Positions 1 to 8,762 of a stretch of DNA of 64,000 nucleotides are shown here, piece after piece (the stretch's first letter is position 1; the number at the start of each line of letters is the position of its first letter). Source of the DNA: Candidatus Methylomicrobium oryzae (GTDB lineage: Bacteria > Pseudomonadota > Gammaproteobacteria > Methylococcales > Methylomonadaceae); assembly GCF_016745425.1 (NCBI RefSeq), contig NZ_JAERVK010000003.1:248001-312000 (forward strand), given 5' to 3'. The notes beneath the pieces were generated by a model. It was not told the origin of the DNA, did no database searches, and saw nothing but the letters and a program-made list of their open reading frames with translations. A program made the position numbers and the translations under genes.

Positions 1-1831
1 CGTTGACCAGGATCTTCATGCCGCTGGTGCCGCAGGCTTCCCACGGCCGCCGCGGCGTATTGATCCAGAGATCGACGCCCTGCACCAGGTATTCCGCGGT
101 GATCATGTCGTAATCGCTCAGGAATACCGCACGCTCGCGGATCTCGGGGCGGCGCATGAACTGATGCCAGTCCTTGATCAGCTGTTGTCCCGGCACGTCG
201 GCCGGATGCGCCTTGCCGGATACGACCAACTGCACGGGCCTTGAAGGATTGCATAAAATGCGGGCCAGCCGCTCCGGATCGGTCAACAGCAGGTTCGGGC
301 GCTTGTAGGTCGCGAAGCGGCGCGCAAAGCCGATCGTCATCACGTTCGGATCGAACAGGCGCAGTACGCGTTTTTCCAGCTCGCCCTCGGTCAGATTGCT
401 GTGGATATTGATTTCGCGGCTGTATTCGTCGCGGACGAAATGGACCAGGCGGTCGCGGTTTTGAGCGCGCATGTTCCAGAGTTCCAGGTCTCCGACGCGG
501 TTGAAGTTTTTGCCGAGAATCTCGGGGTCGCACAACCAGCGGGTCTTGCCGCATTGGCGCGTCCATAATTCGTCCGCCTCTTTGGAGTCCCAGGCCGGCA
601 CATGCACGCCGTTGGTCACATGCGTCACCGGAATGTCATGGCGGGACCAGTCAGGAAACAAAGGGGTAAAAATATCTCGACTGACTTCCCCGTGCAGGCG
701 GCTGACGCCGTTGACGGCGGTGCTGCCGCGTATCGCCAGGTAAGCCATGTTGAACAGGGCCTGCGGGTCGTTGCAGCCCGGCACCCGGCCGAGGCTCAGC
801 AGCGTCGGCACGTCGATGCCGAGTTCTTGCGCGTACAGTCCCAACTGGTTGTTGATCAGTTCCGGGCTGAAGCGGTCGAAACCGGCCTCGACCGGCGTAT
901 GCGTGGTGAACAGGTTGCCGGCGCGGCCGATCGTCAAAGCGGTCGCGAAATCGAGATTTTTCTCGCGCATCAGGTCGCGCGCCCGCTCCAGCACCACGAA
1001 CGCGGCGTGCCCTTCGTTCAGGTGGCAGACGTCGGGCGTAATGCCCAAAGCCTGCAGGACGCGCCAGCCTCCGATGCCGAGCAGAATTTCCTGCGCCAGG
1101 CGGTGATTGGAGCCGCCGCCGTAAAGCTCCGTGGTAATGCAGCGGTCGACCGGATGGTTGATCGGGTCGTTCGTGTCGAGCAGGTACAGTTCAATTCGGC
1201 CGATTTGCGCCTTCCAGGCGCGCACCCAAAGCTGATATGGGGTCAGCAGTTTGATGCGCAGCCATTCGCCGTTGGCATTGCGCACCGGAGTGATCGGCAG
1301 ATCGCTGGTGTTGCTGGAAGGATAGAGCGCAATCTGGTTGCCGTGCGCATCGAAGTCCTGGCGGAAATAGCCGTTCTGGTAGAGAAGGCCCACGCCGACC
1401 AACGGCAGGCCCAAATCGCTGGCGGCTTTCAAATGATCGCCCGCCAGCAGGCCAAGGCCGCCGGAGTAGATCGGCAGCGCCTCGCTGAGCCCGAATTCCA
1501 TGCTGAAATAGGCGATCTTTTTCAGGGCGGCCTGCTGCCGGTAATGATGCTGGAACCAGCGGTTTTCGGATAAGGCCAGCCGGTGCGCCGACACGATTAT
1601 GCGAAGCTTTTGGCAGAAGTCCTGATTTTCGGACAGTTTTTCCAGGTGCGAATAGGACACCGATTGCAGCACCAGCCACGGGTTTCGGGTCAGCGTCCAT
1701 AATTGCTCGTCGAGTTCGCACCAGATTTCGTCCGCGCCGTGCGCCCAGGTGTAACTGCAATCGATGGCGAGCTCGGCGAGGCCGTCGAGCTTCGATGCCA
1801 TGTCCGGGCGAAAAAAGGCGGGGGTTTTCAT
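1..1831 (-). CDS. glgP: alpha-glucan phosphorylase (glycogen phosphorylase family), 3' end outside the window
   Basis: Phosphorolysis of alpha-1,4-glucan (glycogen) to glucose 1-phosphate in the cytosol. The frame is open from an ATG at 1831 to position 1 (610 codons) with no stop, so the C-terminus is missing. The N-terminus begins MKTPAFFRPD and continues with the long N-terminal region typical of the non-classical alpha-glucan phosphorylase family (TIGR02094-like). Later motifs include IAYFSMEFGL, YSGGLGLLAGDHLK, HLNEGHAAF, TNGVHVPAW and GFARRFATYKR. Near the edge is EACGTSGMK, whose lysine (about residue 606) corresponds to the pyridoxal-phosphate lysine, so most of the catalytic core is present. 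It lies 41 bp downstream of the Lon-like gene on the same strand and may be cotranscribed. The ribosome site is weak. Family assignment is secure; substrate detail is inferred. Confidence 0.93.
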   Translation of the reverse strand, partial: MKTPAFFRPDMASKLDGLAELAIDCSYTWAHGADEIWCELDEQLWTLTRNPWLVLQSVSYSHLEKLSENQDFCQKLRIIVSAHRLALSENRWFQHHYRQQAALKKIAYFSMEFGLSEALPIYSGGLGLLAGDHLKAASDLGLPLVGVGLLYQNGYFRQDFDAHGNQIALYPSSNTSDLPITPVRNANGEWLRIKLLTPYQLWVRAWKAQIGRIELYLLDTNDPINHPVDRCITTELYGGGSNHRLAQEILLGIGGWRVLQALGITPDVCHLNEGHAAFVVLERARDLMREKNLDFATALTIGRAGNLFTTHTPVEAGFDRFSPELINNQLGLYAQELGIDVPTLLSLGRVPGCNDPQALFNMAYLAIRGSTAVNGVSRLHGEVSRDIFTPLFPDWSRHDIPVTHVTNGVHVPAWDSKEADELWTRQCGKTRWLCDPEILGKNFNRVGDLELWNMRAQNRDRLVHFVRDEYSREINIHSNLTEGELEKRVLRLFDPNVMTIGFARRFATYKRPNLLLTDPERLARILCNPSRPVQLVVSGKAHPADVPGQQLIKDWHQFMRRPEIRERAVFLSDYDMITAEYLVQGVDLWINTPRRPWEACGTSGMKILVN

Positions 1832-1872
1832 CGCGCGCTACCTAAAGGAGAAGAGGAGGGAAAAGCATCCTT

Positions 1873-4272
1873 TCAGGCTTGATCCGCTTGGGATTTGACG
1901 TAATCCTTTCTTATCGTCGTAAACTGCTGCAACTGCGCATCGACCTTGGCATTGAACGATTCCGGCGGGTAGGTGCCTGCGGCGTCGGCTTCGCCCGGTT
2001 CGATGCCGGTCAGTATTTCCAGCGCTTCGTCGACGGTGGAAACCGCGAAGATCGAGAATTGTTTGGTTTGCGCCGCATGCACCACGTCCCAGCGCAGCAT
2101 CAGGTGTTTGATATTGCTGGCGGGAATGATCACGCCCTGGTTGCCGGTCAGTCCTTTGGCGGAGCAGATGTCGAAGAAACCCTCGATTTTTTCGTTCACG
2201 CCGCCGATCGGCTGCACCTGACCGAGCTGGTTGACCGAGCCGGTCATCGCGATATCCTGCCGGAGCGGCACCCGCGCCAGCGAGGAAAGAATTGCGCAGA
2301 GTTCGGCCAGGGAGGCGCTGTCGCCGTCCACATGGCCGTATGACTGTTCGAAAACCAGGCTGGCGGCCATCGAAAACGGGCTTTTCCGCGCATAGCGCGC
2401 GGCGATGAAGTTTGAGAGGATCAGCACGCCTTTGGAATGGTGGGCGCCGCCGAGCTCGGTTTCGCGCATGATGTCGACGATTTTGCCGTTGCCGAGGCGC
2501 GTCGTCGCGGTAATTCGCGACGGCTGTCCGAACATGAAGTCGCCGAGCTGCAGCACCGACAGGCCGTTGATTTGGCCGACGACCGCGCCTTCGGTATCGA
2601 TCATCAGCGTGCCGCGCAGGATGTTTTCGTAAAGTTTCTCGCGTACCTTGTCGAGCCGTTTGATCTTGTGGTCGATCGCCTGCTGCACGTCGCTGTTGGT
2701 GATCTCGGTATGGCCGTTGCTGCCCGCCCAATAGTCGGATTCGGTCAGCAGGTCGGTAATGCTGCGCAGGTGGGTCAACAGTTTTTCCGTATCGCCGGCC
2801 ATCCTCGCGCTGTGTTCGATGACGCGGGCTACTGCCGCACGGCTCAGCGGCCGCAGCTTTTCGCGCCGCGCCAGGGTTGCCAAGAGGCGCGCGTAGTCCC
2901 GGGTTTCGGTTTCGCGCGACACCGTATTGTCGAAATCGGCGGCGATTTTAAAGAGATCGTGAAATTCCGGATCGTAGGCGCTCAGCAAATAATAAAAAAT
3001 CGGTTCACCGATCAGGATCACTTTGACGTCCAGCGGGATCGGCTCGGGTTCGAGCGATACCGTGCTGATCAGGCTCAGTGCGCGTTCCAGCGATTCGATC
3101 CGGATTTCGCTTGTCTGCAGGGTTCTCTTTAAGCTTTCCCAGGCGTACGGCTGAAGCAGCAGTTTTTGCGTATCGAGGATCAGAAAGCCCCCGTTCGCCT
3201 TGTGCAGCGCGCCGGGCCGGATCATCGTGAAATCGGTCACCAATGAGCCCATGTAAGCCTGATGGTCGATTCGGCCGATCAGATTGCCGTAATTAGGATG
3301 CTGTTCGAACACGACCGGCGCGGATTTTTTCTGGCTGAAGTCGACCATCAGGTTGACTTGATAGCGTTTGAACGGACTCTGTTCCTGCGGCATTTCCATG
3401 AAAGGAAGCACTTTCTCGGCATGCGGAATGAAATCGCGAATATGCTCGATGATGTCTTGTTTGACATCTTTCAGGTAGGCCATGATCGCATTCTGCCGGC
3501 TGTATTTGGCGAGCAGGTCGTCGATCGAATGATTGACCGCCAGTTCGGCGATTTCGCGGTTCAGGGCCTGCAATTTGCGTTTGGTTTCCTTGCGCCAGGC
3601 CGGAAATTTCTTGAGCAGGTTCTGCAGGCGTTCCTGGAAAGCGAAAATCGCTTCCTGAATTTGATGCTGCTTGTCTTTATCGAATTTGTTGAACTCTTCG
3701 GCGCTGATCGGCTCTCCATTATCGTCGGCGGGAACAAATGCATAACCGGTCGGCGTTTCGGTCAGGATGACGTGCGCTTCGGCGGCCTCGTCGCGAAGCT
3801 GGCTGAGCTGGTCGACTTCATGCTGGCGCGATTTGCTTTCCAGTTCACCGACTCGGGAGCGGTATTCGTCGCCGTCGAACGCGGAGGGAATCGCAATGCT
3901 GAGTTCGTCGACCAATTTCTCCATATCGGTCTGAAAAATACGCCCTTCGCCGGGATCGAGCCTGATTGCTTTCGGTTTGCCCGGCTGGGCGAAATTGTTT
4001 ACATAACACCAATCGGCCGGGACTTCATGGCGACTGGCTTCGTGTTCGGCCAACTGCAAGACCGATGTCAGCTTGCCGGTGCCCGAGGGAGCCATTGCGA
4101 AGACGTTGTAGCCTTTTTTGGCGATCCGGATACCGATTTTGAGCGATTCGATCGCACGTTCCTGGCCGACCGTCAGGGCGATATCCTCCAGCTCCTGTGT
4201 GGAAGCGAAGTTCAGTTGTGAGGTATCGCAGGCTTTATAGAGTTGTGAAGATGGCAGCGGTGTCATTTTCAT
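1873..4272 (-). CDS. Lon-like ATP-dependent protease (LonB/YcbZ-type AAA protease)
   Basis: Cytosolic AAA+ serine protease of the Lon family with an unusual domain order (COG1067 type), 799 aa. A Walker A motif APSGTGK is near residues 61-67. A long alpha-helical and charged insertion follows (about 150-260). The proteolytic domain is C-terminal, with HVDGDSASLAE carrying the catalytic Ser (about 651) and GGVNEKIEG carrying the catalytic Lys (about 694). The 43-residue spacing matches the Lon Ser-Lys dyad. The N-terminal substrate-binding domain of classical LonA is not present. The gene is divergent from cbpA and upstream of glgP. ATG at 4272 is chosen because the conserved N-terminus (LYKACD...LNFAST) follows immediately. 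Role in protein quality control is inferred from the family and the chaperone neighbours. Confidence 0.93.
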   Translation of the reverse strand: MKMTPLPSSQLYKACDTSQLNFASTQELEDIALTVGQERAIESLKIGIRIAKKGYNVFAMAPSGTGKLTSVLQLAEHEASRHEVPADWCYVNNFAQPGKPKAIRLDPGEGRIFQTDMEKLVDELSIAIPSAFDGDEYRSRVGELESKSRQHEVDQLSQLRDEAAEAHVILTETPTGYAFVPADDNGEPISAEEFNKFDKDKQHQIQEAIFAFQERLQNLLKKFPAWRKETKRKLQALNREIAELAVNHSIDDLLAKYSRQNAIMAYLKDVKQDIIEHIRDFIPHAEKVLPFMEMPQEQSPFKRYQVNLMVDFSQKKSAPVVFEQHPNYGNLIGRIDHQAYMGSLVTDFTMIRPGALHKANGGFLILDTQKLLLQPYAWESLKRTLQTSEIRIESLERALSLISTVSLEPEPIPLDVKVILIGEPIFYYLLSAYDPEFHDLFKIAADFDNTVSRETETRDYARLLATLARREKLRPLSRAAVARVIEHSARMAGDTEKLLTHLRSITDLLTESDYWAGSNGHTEITNSDVQQAIDHKIKRLDKVREKLYENILRGTLMIDTEGAVVGQINGLSVLQLGDFMFGQPSRITATTRLGNGKIVDIMRETELGGAHHSKGVLILSNFIAARYARKSPFSMAASLVFEQSYGHVDGDSASLAELCAILSSLARVPLRQDIAMTGSVNQLGQVQPIGGVNEKIEGFFDICSAKGLTGNQGVIIPASNIKHLMLRWDVVHAAQTKQFSIFAVSTVDEALEILTGIEPGEADAAGTYPPESFNAKVDAQLQQFTTIRKDYVKSQADQA

Positions 4273-4365
4273 TCAATATTACTCATCCAATGAAGCGGGA
4301 GGGGCAAAAGCGGTCACGCAATTTCTATTTTAGCTGAGACTCATCGTGAATGTATGAGGCTATAT

Positions 4366-4409
4366 CCATTAAAACAAAAGACCCGAAGTTTTAGTTATAG
4401 TTTTAATGG
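4366..4409. promoter_or_regulatory. perfect 10-bp inverted repeat in the divergent lon-like/cbpA promoter region
   Basis: CCATTAAAAC (4366-4375) and GTTTTAATGG (4400-4409) are exact reverse complements separated by 24 bases. The site lies between the divergent starts at 4272 and 4459, so it could be an operator or an RNA hairpin in the cbpA leader. No function is known; this is a positional inference. Confidence 0.4.
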
Positions 4410-4458
4410 ATTAGGATTATCATGATTTTCAGCGTTTTCCAACTTTTTGTCGAAGCCA

Positions 4459-5415
4459 ATGGAATATAAAGATTATTACAAGATCATGGGTGTTGATCGT
4501 AAGGCAACGCCGGAGGAAATTAAAAGAGCTTACCGCAAGTTGGCACGCAAATACCATCCCGATGTGAGCAAGGAAAAGGATGCGGAAGCCAAATTCAAAG
4601 AACTGGGCGAGGCTTATGAGGTCCTGAAAGATTCGAAAAAACGCGAGGCTTACGACCGAATCGGCCAGAACTGGCAGGAAGGGCAGACCTTTACTCCACC
4701 CCCGGACTGGCAGCGCGAGTTCGGTTTCGGCACGGGTTTCGCGGGCGGCGGCCAGGCAACGGGCTTCAGCGATTTTTTCGAAGCGTTGTTTGGCGGGGGC
4801 TTTTCGCCGCATCGGGAAGGCGCATTCTATCGCGGGTTTCAGAGTCAGGGCGAAGACCAGCAGGTGCGTATCCTGATCGACCTGGAGGATGCGTACCATG
4901 GCGCGTCGCGGACGGTTGCCCTGAATACGCCGGAACTCGACGCCCAGGGCCGCATCGTATCGAACAGGAAAACGCTCAATATCAAAATTCCGCGCGGGAT
5001 TCAGGCCGGCCAGCGCATTCGCCTGACCGGGCAGGGCATGCCGGGCATGCAGGGCGGAAAAAACGGCGATTTGTACCTCGAAGTCGAATTCAACAAGCAC
5101 CGCTACTTCCAGGCGAAAGGCAAGGATGTTTCGATCGAGTTGCCGGTGACGCCCTGGGAAGCGGCATTGGGCGGCAGCGTGCCGGTTCCTACGCTGGGAG
5201 GAAAAGTCGAAGTCAAAATTCCTCGCGGTTCGCAATCGGGGACGCAGTTGCGTTTGAAGGGGCGCGGATTGCCGGGGGAGACGCCGGGCGATCAACTCGT
5301 CACCTTGAAAATCGTGACGCCGCCGGCGCCCAACGAGGCCGCCGCCGCGCTGTATAAACAGATGGCCGAGCTGATGCCGATGAATCCGCGCCAGAACATG
5401 GGAATCGACCGATGA
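4459..5415 (+). CDS. cbpA: curved DNA-binding protein / DnaJ-family co-chaperone CbpA
   Basis: DnaJ homologue that acts as a DnaK co-chaperone and nucleoid-associated protein. The 318-residue product has an N-terminal J domain (residues about 1-70) with the HPD motif at 33-35 (KYHPDVS). A Gly/Phe-rich linker (about 80-125) follows, then two C-terminal beta-sandwich domains. There is no cysteine-rich zinc finger, which is what separates CbpA from DnaJ. ATG at 4459 is preferred; a TTG in the same frame at 4447 would add only four residues before MEYKDYYKIMG. No strong ribosome site precedes either. The stop overlaps the start of cbpM by 4 bp (ATGA), the usual cbpA-cbpM arrangement. Confidence 0.95.
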   Translation: MEYKDYYKIMGVDRKATPEEIKRAYRKLARKYHPDVSKEKDAEAKFKELGEAYEVLKDSKKREAYDRIGQNWQEGQTFTPPPDWQREFGFGTGFAGGGQATGFSDFFEALFGGGFSPHREGAFYRGFQSQGEDQQVRILIDLEDAYHGASRTVALNTPELDAQGRIVSNRKTLNIKIPRGIQAGQRIRLTGQGMPGMQGGKNGDLYLEVEFNKHRYFQAKGKDVSIELPVTPWEAALGGSVPVPTLGGKVEVKIPRGSQSGTQLRLKGRGLPGETPGDQLVTLKIVTPPAPNEAAAALYKQMAELMPMNPRQNMGIDR

Positions 5416-5717
5416 AAAAAGAACTGTTGGTGGTCACCGGAACGGTCATGGACGAATCGGTCCAATTTTCGCTGGTGGAACTGTGCGAGTGCGCGAAAAC
5501 CACCCGGGAACAGGTATTCGAAATGGTCGAGGAAGGCATTCTGGAGCCGGAGGGCGCTTCGATCCATACCTGGCGCTTCGATACGCGGGCGCTGAAACGG
5601 GTCCAAATTGCGATCCGCTTGCAGCACGATCTGGGCGTGAATCTGCCGGGAAGCGCGCTGGTGCTGGATTTGCTCGAAGAAATGGAGACGCTGCGCCGGC
5701 AGATGCGCGATTTCTGA
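5412..5717 (+). CDS. cbpM: chaperone modulator CbpM
   Basis: Small protein (101 aa) that in E. coli binds the J domain of CbpA and inhibits its co-chaperone and DNA-binding activity. The sequence fits the MerR-like HTH fold of the family: an N-terminal segment (SLVELCECAKTTREQVFEMV), a central GILEPEG turn, and a C-terminal helical, Leu-rich tail (LDLLEEMETLRRQMRDF). The start overlaps the stop of cbpA by 4 bp, implying translational coupling. Length equals the family norm. The assignment rests on sequence pattern plus the diagnostic position after cbpA. Confidence 0.93.
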   Translation: MKKELLVVTGTVMDESVQFSLVELCECAKTTREQVFEMVEEGILEPEGASIHTWRFDTRALKRVQIAIRLQHDLGVNLPGSALVLDLLEEMETLRRQMRDF

Positions 5718-5769
5718 GTTTTAACGGTCAATCCGCTCGGCTGAGCCAGGGCGCCATTCGGAGTAAGCC

Positions 5770-7122
5770 TCAGCCCAGTTTGCGGTATAAAGTGCTGCGG
5801 TCCAGGCCAAGTATCCGCGCGGCCTGAATTTTATTGCCGCCGGTCGCTTCCAATACATGACGGATATAAGCCCGTTCGAGATTCGCCAGCGTCCATCCCT
5901 GCTGCATGGCCGACTCGAGAAAATCCCTTTCGCTCGGCGGCAGTTTCGATGCTTGCGCCAGATCTTCCAGCAGCAGGGTATCATGCTCGGCAAGTACGAT
6001 GGCCCTCTCCAGCGTATTGGCCAGTTCCCTGACATTGCCGGGCCAATGATAAGCTCGGAACCAGCGTAATACTTCCATCGAAATGTTGACGGATTCCTGT
6101 TTGCCGAGCCGCCGGCAAATCCTGTGAAGCAATACGTTGACCAACTCGTCGATATCCTCCTTGCGCTCCCTTAAAGAAGGCACTTCGAGATTGATTACGT
6201 TAAGCCGGTGATAGAGGTCGGCGCGAAACGTTTTATCGTTGACGCGCTGCGCCAAAGGTTGGTGGGTCGCGGCGATCAGGCGGACGTTCAGGCGGATTTC
6301 CCGGGTGTCGCCCAGCGCCCTTATTTTTCCGGTTTCCAATGCCTGCAGCAGTTTCGGTTGAATTTCCAAAGGCAGTTCGGCGATTTCATCCAGAAACAGC
6401 GTTCCCGAGTCGGCCTGTACAAATAGCCCCGGGCGATCTTTGCTGGCATCGGTAAAAGCGCCTTTGCGTACGCCGAACAGTTCGCTTTCCACCAGGCTGT
6501 GGGGCAGCGCAGCGCAATTCACCGCGATAAAAGGGCCCGAACGGTTCGGGCTGTTGTCGTGAATCCAGCGGGCCACCGCGCTTTTGCCGGTACCGCTTTC
6601 GCCGGTCAGCAGCACCGTTGAATTTACCCCCGCCGCCCGGGTGGCCAGATTGATCAGTTGAAGCATGCAAGGGCTGCGGGTGATGAAAGTGCTTTCGTCA
6701 GGGTTTTTTCCGCCGCTCTCGCCGATTTTTACTGCCGTGCGGCGCATTTGCCTATCTTCAAGCGCGCGCGTTACCGCGGCATAGAGCTCTTCGATGCGAA
6801 ACGGCTTGGTTAAAAAATCGCAGGCGCCGGCGCGCATGCTTTGTATCGCCAAATCGATGCTGCCGAAGGCGGTGATCAGCAATACCAACTGTTCGGGCCG
6901 TTTGCGGTGGATCGCGGCCATTAATTCGAGACCGCGCATGCCCGGCATGACCACATCGGAAACGACCAGGCCGAACGGTTCTTTTTCTATCGCTTCGAGC
7001 GCCTGTTCGGTTTGTGTGCAGCCGGTAACCGAATAACCCTGCTGCCTGAGCATTTCGAGCAGATAATCCACAACGCCGGGATCGTCATCGATTACCAGCA
7101 GGCGAGCGTTTTCTTCGGTCAT
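5770..7122 (-). CDS. sigma-54-dependent NtrC-family response regulator
   Basis: Transcription activator of 450 aa that works with sigma-54 RNA polymerase. The N-terminal receiver domain has the acidic pocket IDDD (11-14), phospho-acceptor Asp 56 (VVSDVVMP) and switch Lys 107 (LTKPF). The central AAA+ domain has Walker A GESGTGKS (174-181), a GAFTGA-loop variant GAFTDA (221-226) and Walker B TLFLDEI (about 241-247). The C-terminal Fis-type HTH is [21 protein letters not shown] (about 430-450). The open frame extends upstream into the kinase gene, but ATG at 7122, overlapping the kinase stop by 4 bp, gives the natural receiver start [14 protein letters not shown]. With the adjacent kinase and a sigma-54 promoter at 8711-8728, it probably activates the divergent efflux operon. 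Confidence 0.95.
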   Translation of the reverse strand: MTEENARLLVIDDDPGVVDYLLEMLRQQGYSVTGCTQTEQALEAIEKEPFGLVVSDVVMPGMRGLELMAAIHRKRPEQLVLLITAFGSIDLAIQSMRAGACDFLTKPFRIEELYAAVTRALEDRQMRRTAVKIGESGGKNPDESTFITRSPCMLQLINLATRAAGVNSTVLLTGESGTGKSAVARWIHDNSPNRSGPFIAVNCAALPHSLVESELFGVRKGAFTDASKDRPGLFVQADSGTLFLDEIAELPLEIQPKLLQALETGKIRALGDTREIRLNVRLIAATHQPLAQRVNDKTFRADLYHRLNVINLEVPSLRERKEDIDELVNVLLHRICRRLGKQESVNISMEVLRWFRAYHWPGNVRELANTLERAIVLAEHDTLLLEDLAQASKLPPSERDFLESAMQQGWTLANLERAYIRHVLEATGGNKIQAARILGLDRSTLYRKLG

Positions 7123-8597
7123 AACGGATTTTTCCAGGGCAGATGGACAATGAACCGGCTGCCTTTGCCGGCGGTGGTTTCGGCTGCGACAGTGCCGCCC
7201 ATTTCGGTTACCAGCGTCTTGACTACGGCCAGCCCGAGGCCGGTGCCGCCCTGTTTGCCGCGAGTGGTAAAGTAAGGCTCGAAGAGATGGGGGAGATGCT
7301 CCGGGGCGATGCCGGTTCCGGTATCGCAGACGGTCAGCCGGAGTGCGGTGACCGGCGTGTCGGCATAGGCGATCGACTCCTGCGCCAGATCGATGCCGAT
7401 CTCGCCCGGGCCGGCGATGGCCGCCAGCGCGTTGGACAGCAGGTTTAACACGATCTGTTGGACGCCGTCTTTGTTGATCATCCCCAAAGGCAGTGTTTCG
7501 GGACGGGTATAAGTCATGGTTACCCCTTGCCGGCGCGCTTCGAAACCCAGCATGTCGATCACCTCTGCCACAGTTTGGATGACGTCGCACGGCACGGGTT
7601 CGGAGGGATGGCGCGGGGCGAATTCCAGCAGGCGCTGGACGATACGGGTAATGCGGTCGGTCTGGTCGACCAGAATATCGGCGATTCGCCGCACTTCTCC
7701 CGGATCGTCGCCGCCGTTGGCAAGCGCTCTTGCCCGACCGTTGAGGATCTGCAGGGGCGACCCGATTTCATGGGCCAGGCCTGCCGAAAGCTGGCCGATC
7801 GTGATCATTTTATCGGCATTCTGCAATGCACGCTGGAGCTGCCTGCGTTGTTGGGTTTCGGTTTCGAGCCGGCAATGCGCCGAAAACAATTGGGCGGTCA
7901 TCCGGTTGAATTCCTGCCTTACCGACGCAAGCTCGTCGCTGCCGTCTATGGGCAAGGGCTTCGGCGGCTCCTTGCCGTTCCCGAAGGCGAGCATGGCTTG
8001 GCGCAGTTCCTGTAAAGGACGGGAGATGTAGATTTGGCCCAAAAAGAAACAAAGGAGAGTGACAAATAAGATGAAAGAAAAAAAGGAAACCGCGATATAG
8101 GTCTTCATGCTGCTCAAATCCGCCTTCATTTTCTGCAGCGAGCGCACCAGCGCCAGATTGCCCGGCGGAATTGCCCCGGAATTCTTGCCGAAAGGCAAAG
8201 ACACCACAAGAAAGTCGGGATCCTCATCGGGAAAATAAAATTCTTTTCTTTCACCCTCAAGAGTGGTCTGGAAGAGGGTATGCTCGACTTGTTCGGGCCA
8301 AGCCAGCCCTTCCGCCGCCGAACGGATGACGTTGCGGTTTCGAATATAGATGCGTACGTCGATGGAAGGCCTGAGCCGGTCTATTTGCTGCAACAGCGCC
8401 TGTACGTCTTCCGTTTGCTCATCCCGCAAGGCGTTTTCTACCGAAACGAGCAGGCTGTAGGCCAGCAAGCGTGTTTCCTGTTCAACTTCGTCCCGCAAAT
8501 TTTGCGATTCGGTTCGAAGCTGATACGTCCCGTAGATGCCGAACACCATGAGAGACAGGGCAAACAGGGAGAGGGTCAATTTATAAATCACCGACAT
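7119..8597 (-). CDS. membrane sensor histidine kinase
   Basis: Sensor partner of the adjacent NtrC-type regulator, 492 aa from ATG at 8597. It has TM1 (about 5-27), a periplasmic domain of about 135 residues, TM2 (about 166-190), a HAMP linker, and a dimerisation helix with phospho-acceptor His 276 in GLAHEIGSP. The ATP-binding domain has an N box (NLLSNALAA), a G1 box (DTGTGIAP), FEPYFTT and GTGLGL. An in-frame ATG at 8690 would add 31 residues (with FFICLPACC). I prefer 8597 because TM1 then starts at the normal distance and the putative activator sites at 8609-8634 stay intergenic. The periplasmic ligand is unknown; envelope stress or a pump substrate is plausible. Confidence 0.9.
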   Translation of the reverse strand: MSVIYKLTLSLFALSLMVFGIYGTYQLRTESQNLRDEVEQETRLLAYSLLVSVENALRDEQTEDVQALLQQIDRLRPSIDVRIYIRNRNVIRSAAEGLAWPEQVEHTLFQTTLEGERKEFYFPDEDPDFLVVSLPFGKNSGAIPPGNLALVRSLQKMKADLSSMKTYIAVSFFSFILFVTLLCFFLGQIYISRPLQELRQAMLAFGNGKEPPKPLPIDGSDELASVRQEFNRMTAQLFSAHCRLETETQQRRQLQRALQNADKMITIGQLSAGLAHEIGSPLQILNGRARALANGGDDPGEVRRIADILVDQTDRITRIVQRLLEFAPRHPSEPVPCDVIQTVAEVIDMLGFEARRQGVTMTYTRPETLPLGMINKDGVQQIVLNLLSNALAAIAGPGEIGIDLAQESIAYADTPVTALRLTVCDTGTGIAPEHLPHLFEPYFTTRGKQGGTGLGLAVVKTLVTEMGGTVAAETTAGKGSRFIVHLPWKNPL

Positions 8598-8608
8598 GGT
8601 GAGGTATT

Positions 8609-8634
8609 TTGCGCCGCTTTGTCGCAAGACGCAA
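8609..8634. promoter_or_regulatory. candidate activator-binding dyads upstream of the sigma-54 promoter
   Basis: TTGCG (8609-8613) and CGCAA (8623-8627) form an inverted repeat over 19 bp. A further overlapping half-site GACGCAA ends at 8634. They lie about 80-105 bp upstream of the -24 element at 8713, the usual distance for binding sites of NtrC-type activators. Identification as binding sites is inference. Confidence 0.4.
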
Positions 8635-8710
8635 CACGCCGGTAAGCAAATGAAAAAATTACTTCGAAGCAACCTCATGAAAAACGACATGAATTTATTT
8701 CCGACTTAAA

Positions 8711-8728
8711 GCGGCATGATCATTGCTG
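8711..8728 (+). promoter_or_regulatory. sigma-54 (-24/-12) promoter of the RND efflux operon
   Basis: The sequence GCGGCATGATCATTGCTG matches the sigma-54 consensus TGGCACG-N4-TTGCT closely. GG is at 8713-8714 and GC at 8725-8726, with exactly 10 bases between. Transcription would start near 8738, about 25 bases before the adaptor ATG at 8763. The divergent neighbour is a sigma-54 activator, which makes a chance match less likely. Confidence 0.72.
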
Positions 8729-8762
8729 TGATTTTAGGATTGCCAATGACATCCCTCTTTCA

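Noticed and set aside
2437-3132. 231-codon plus-strand frame
   Set aside because: Lies opposite the clear Lon-like protease gene and has no family features.
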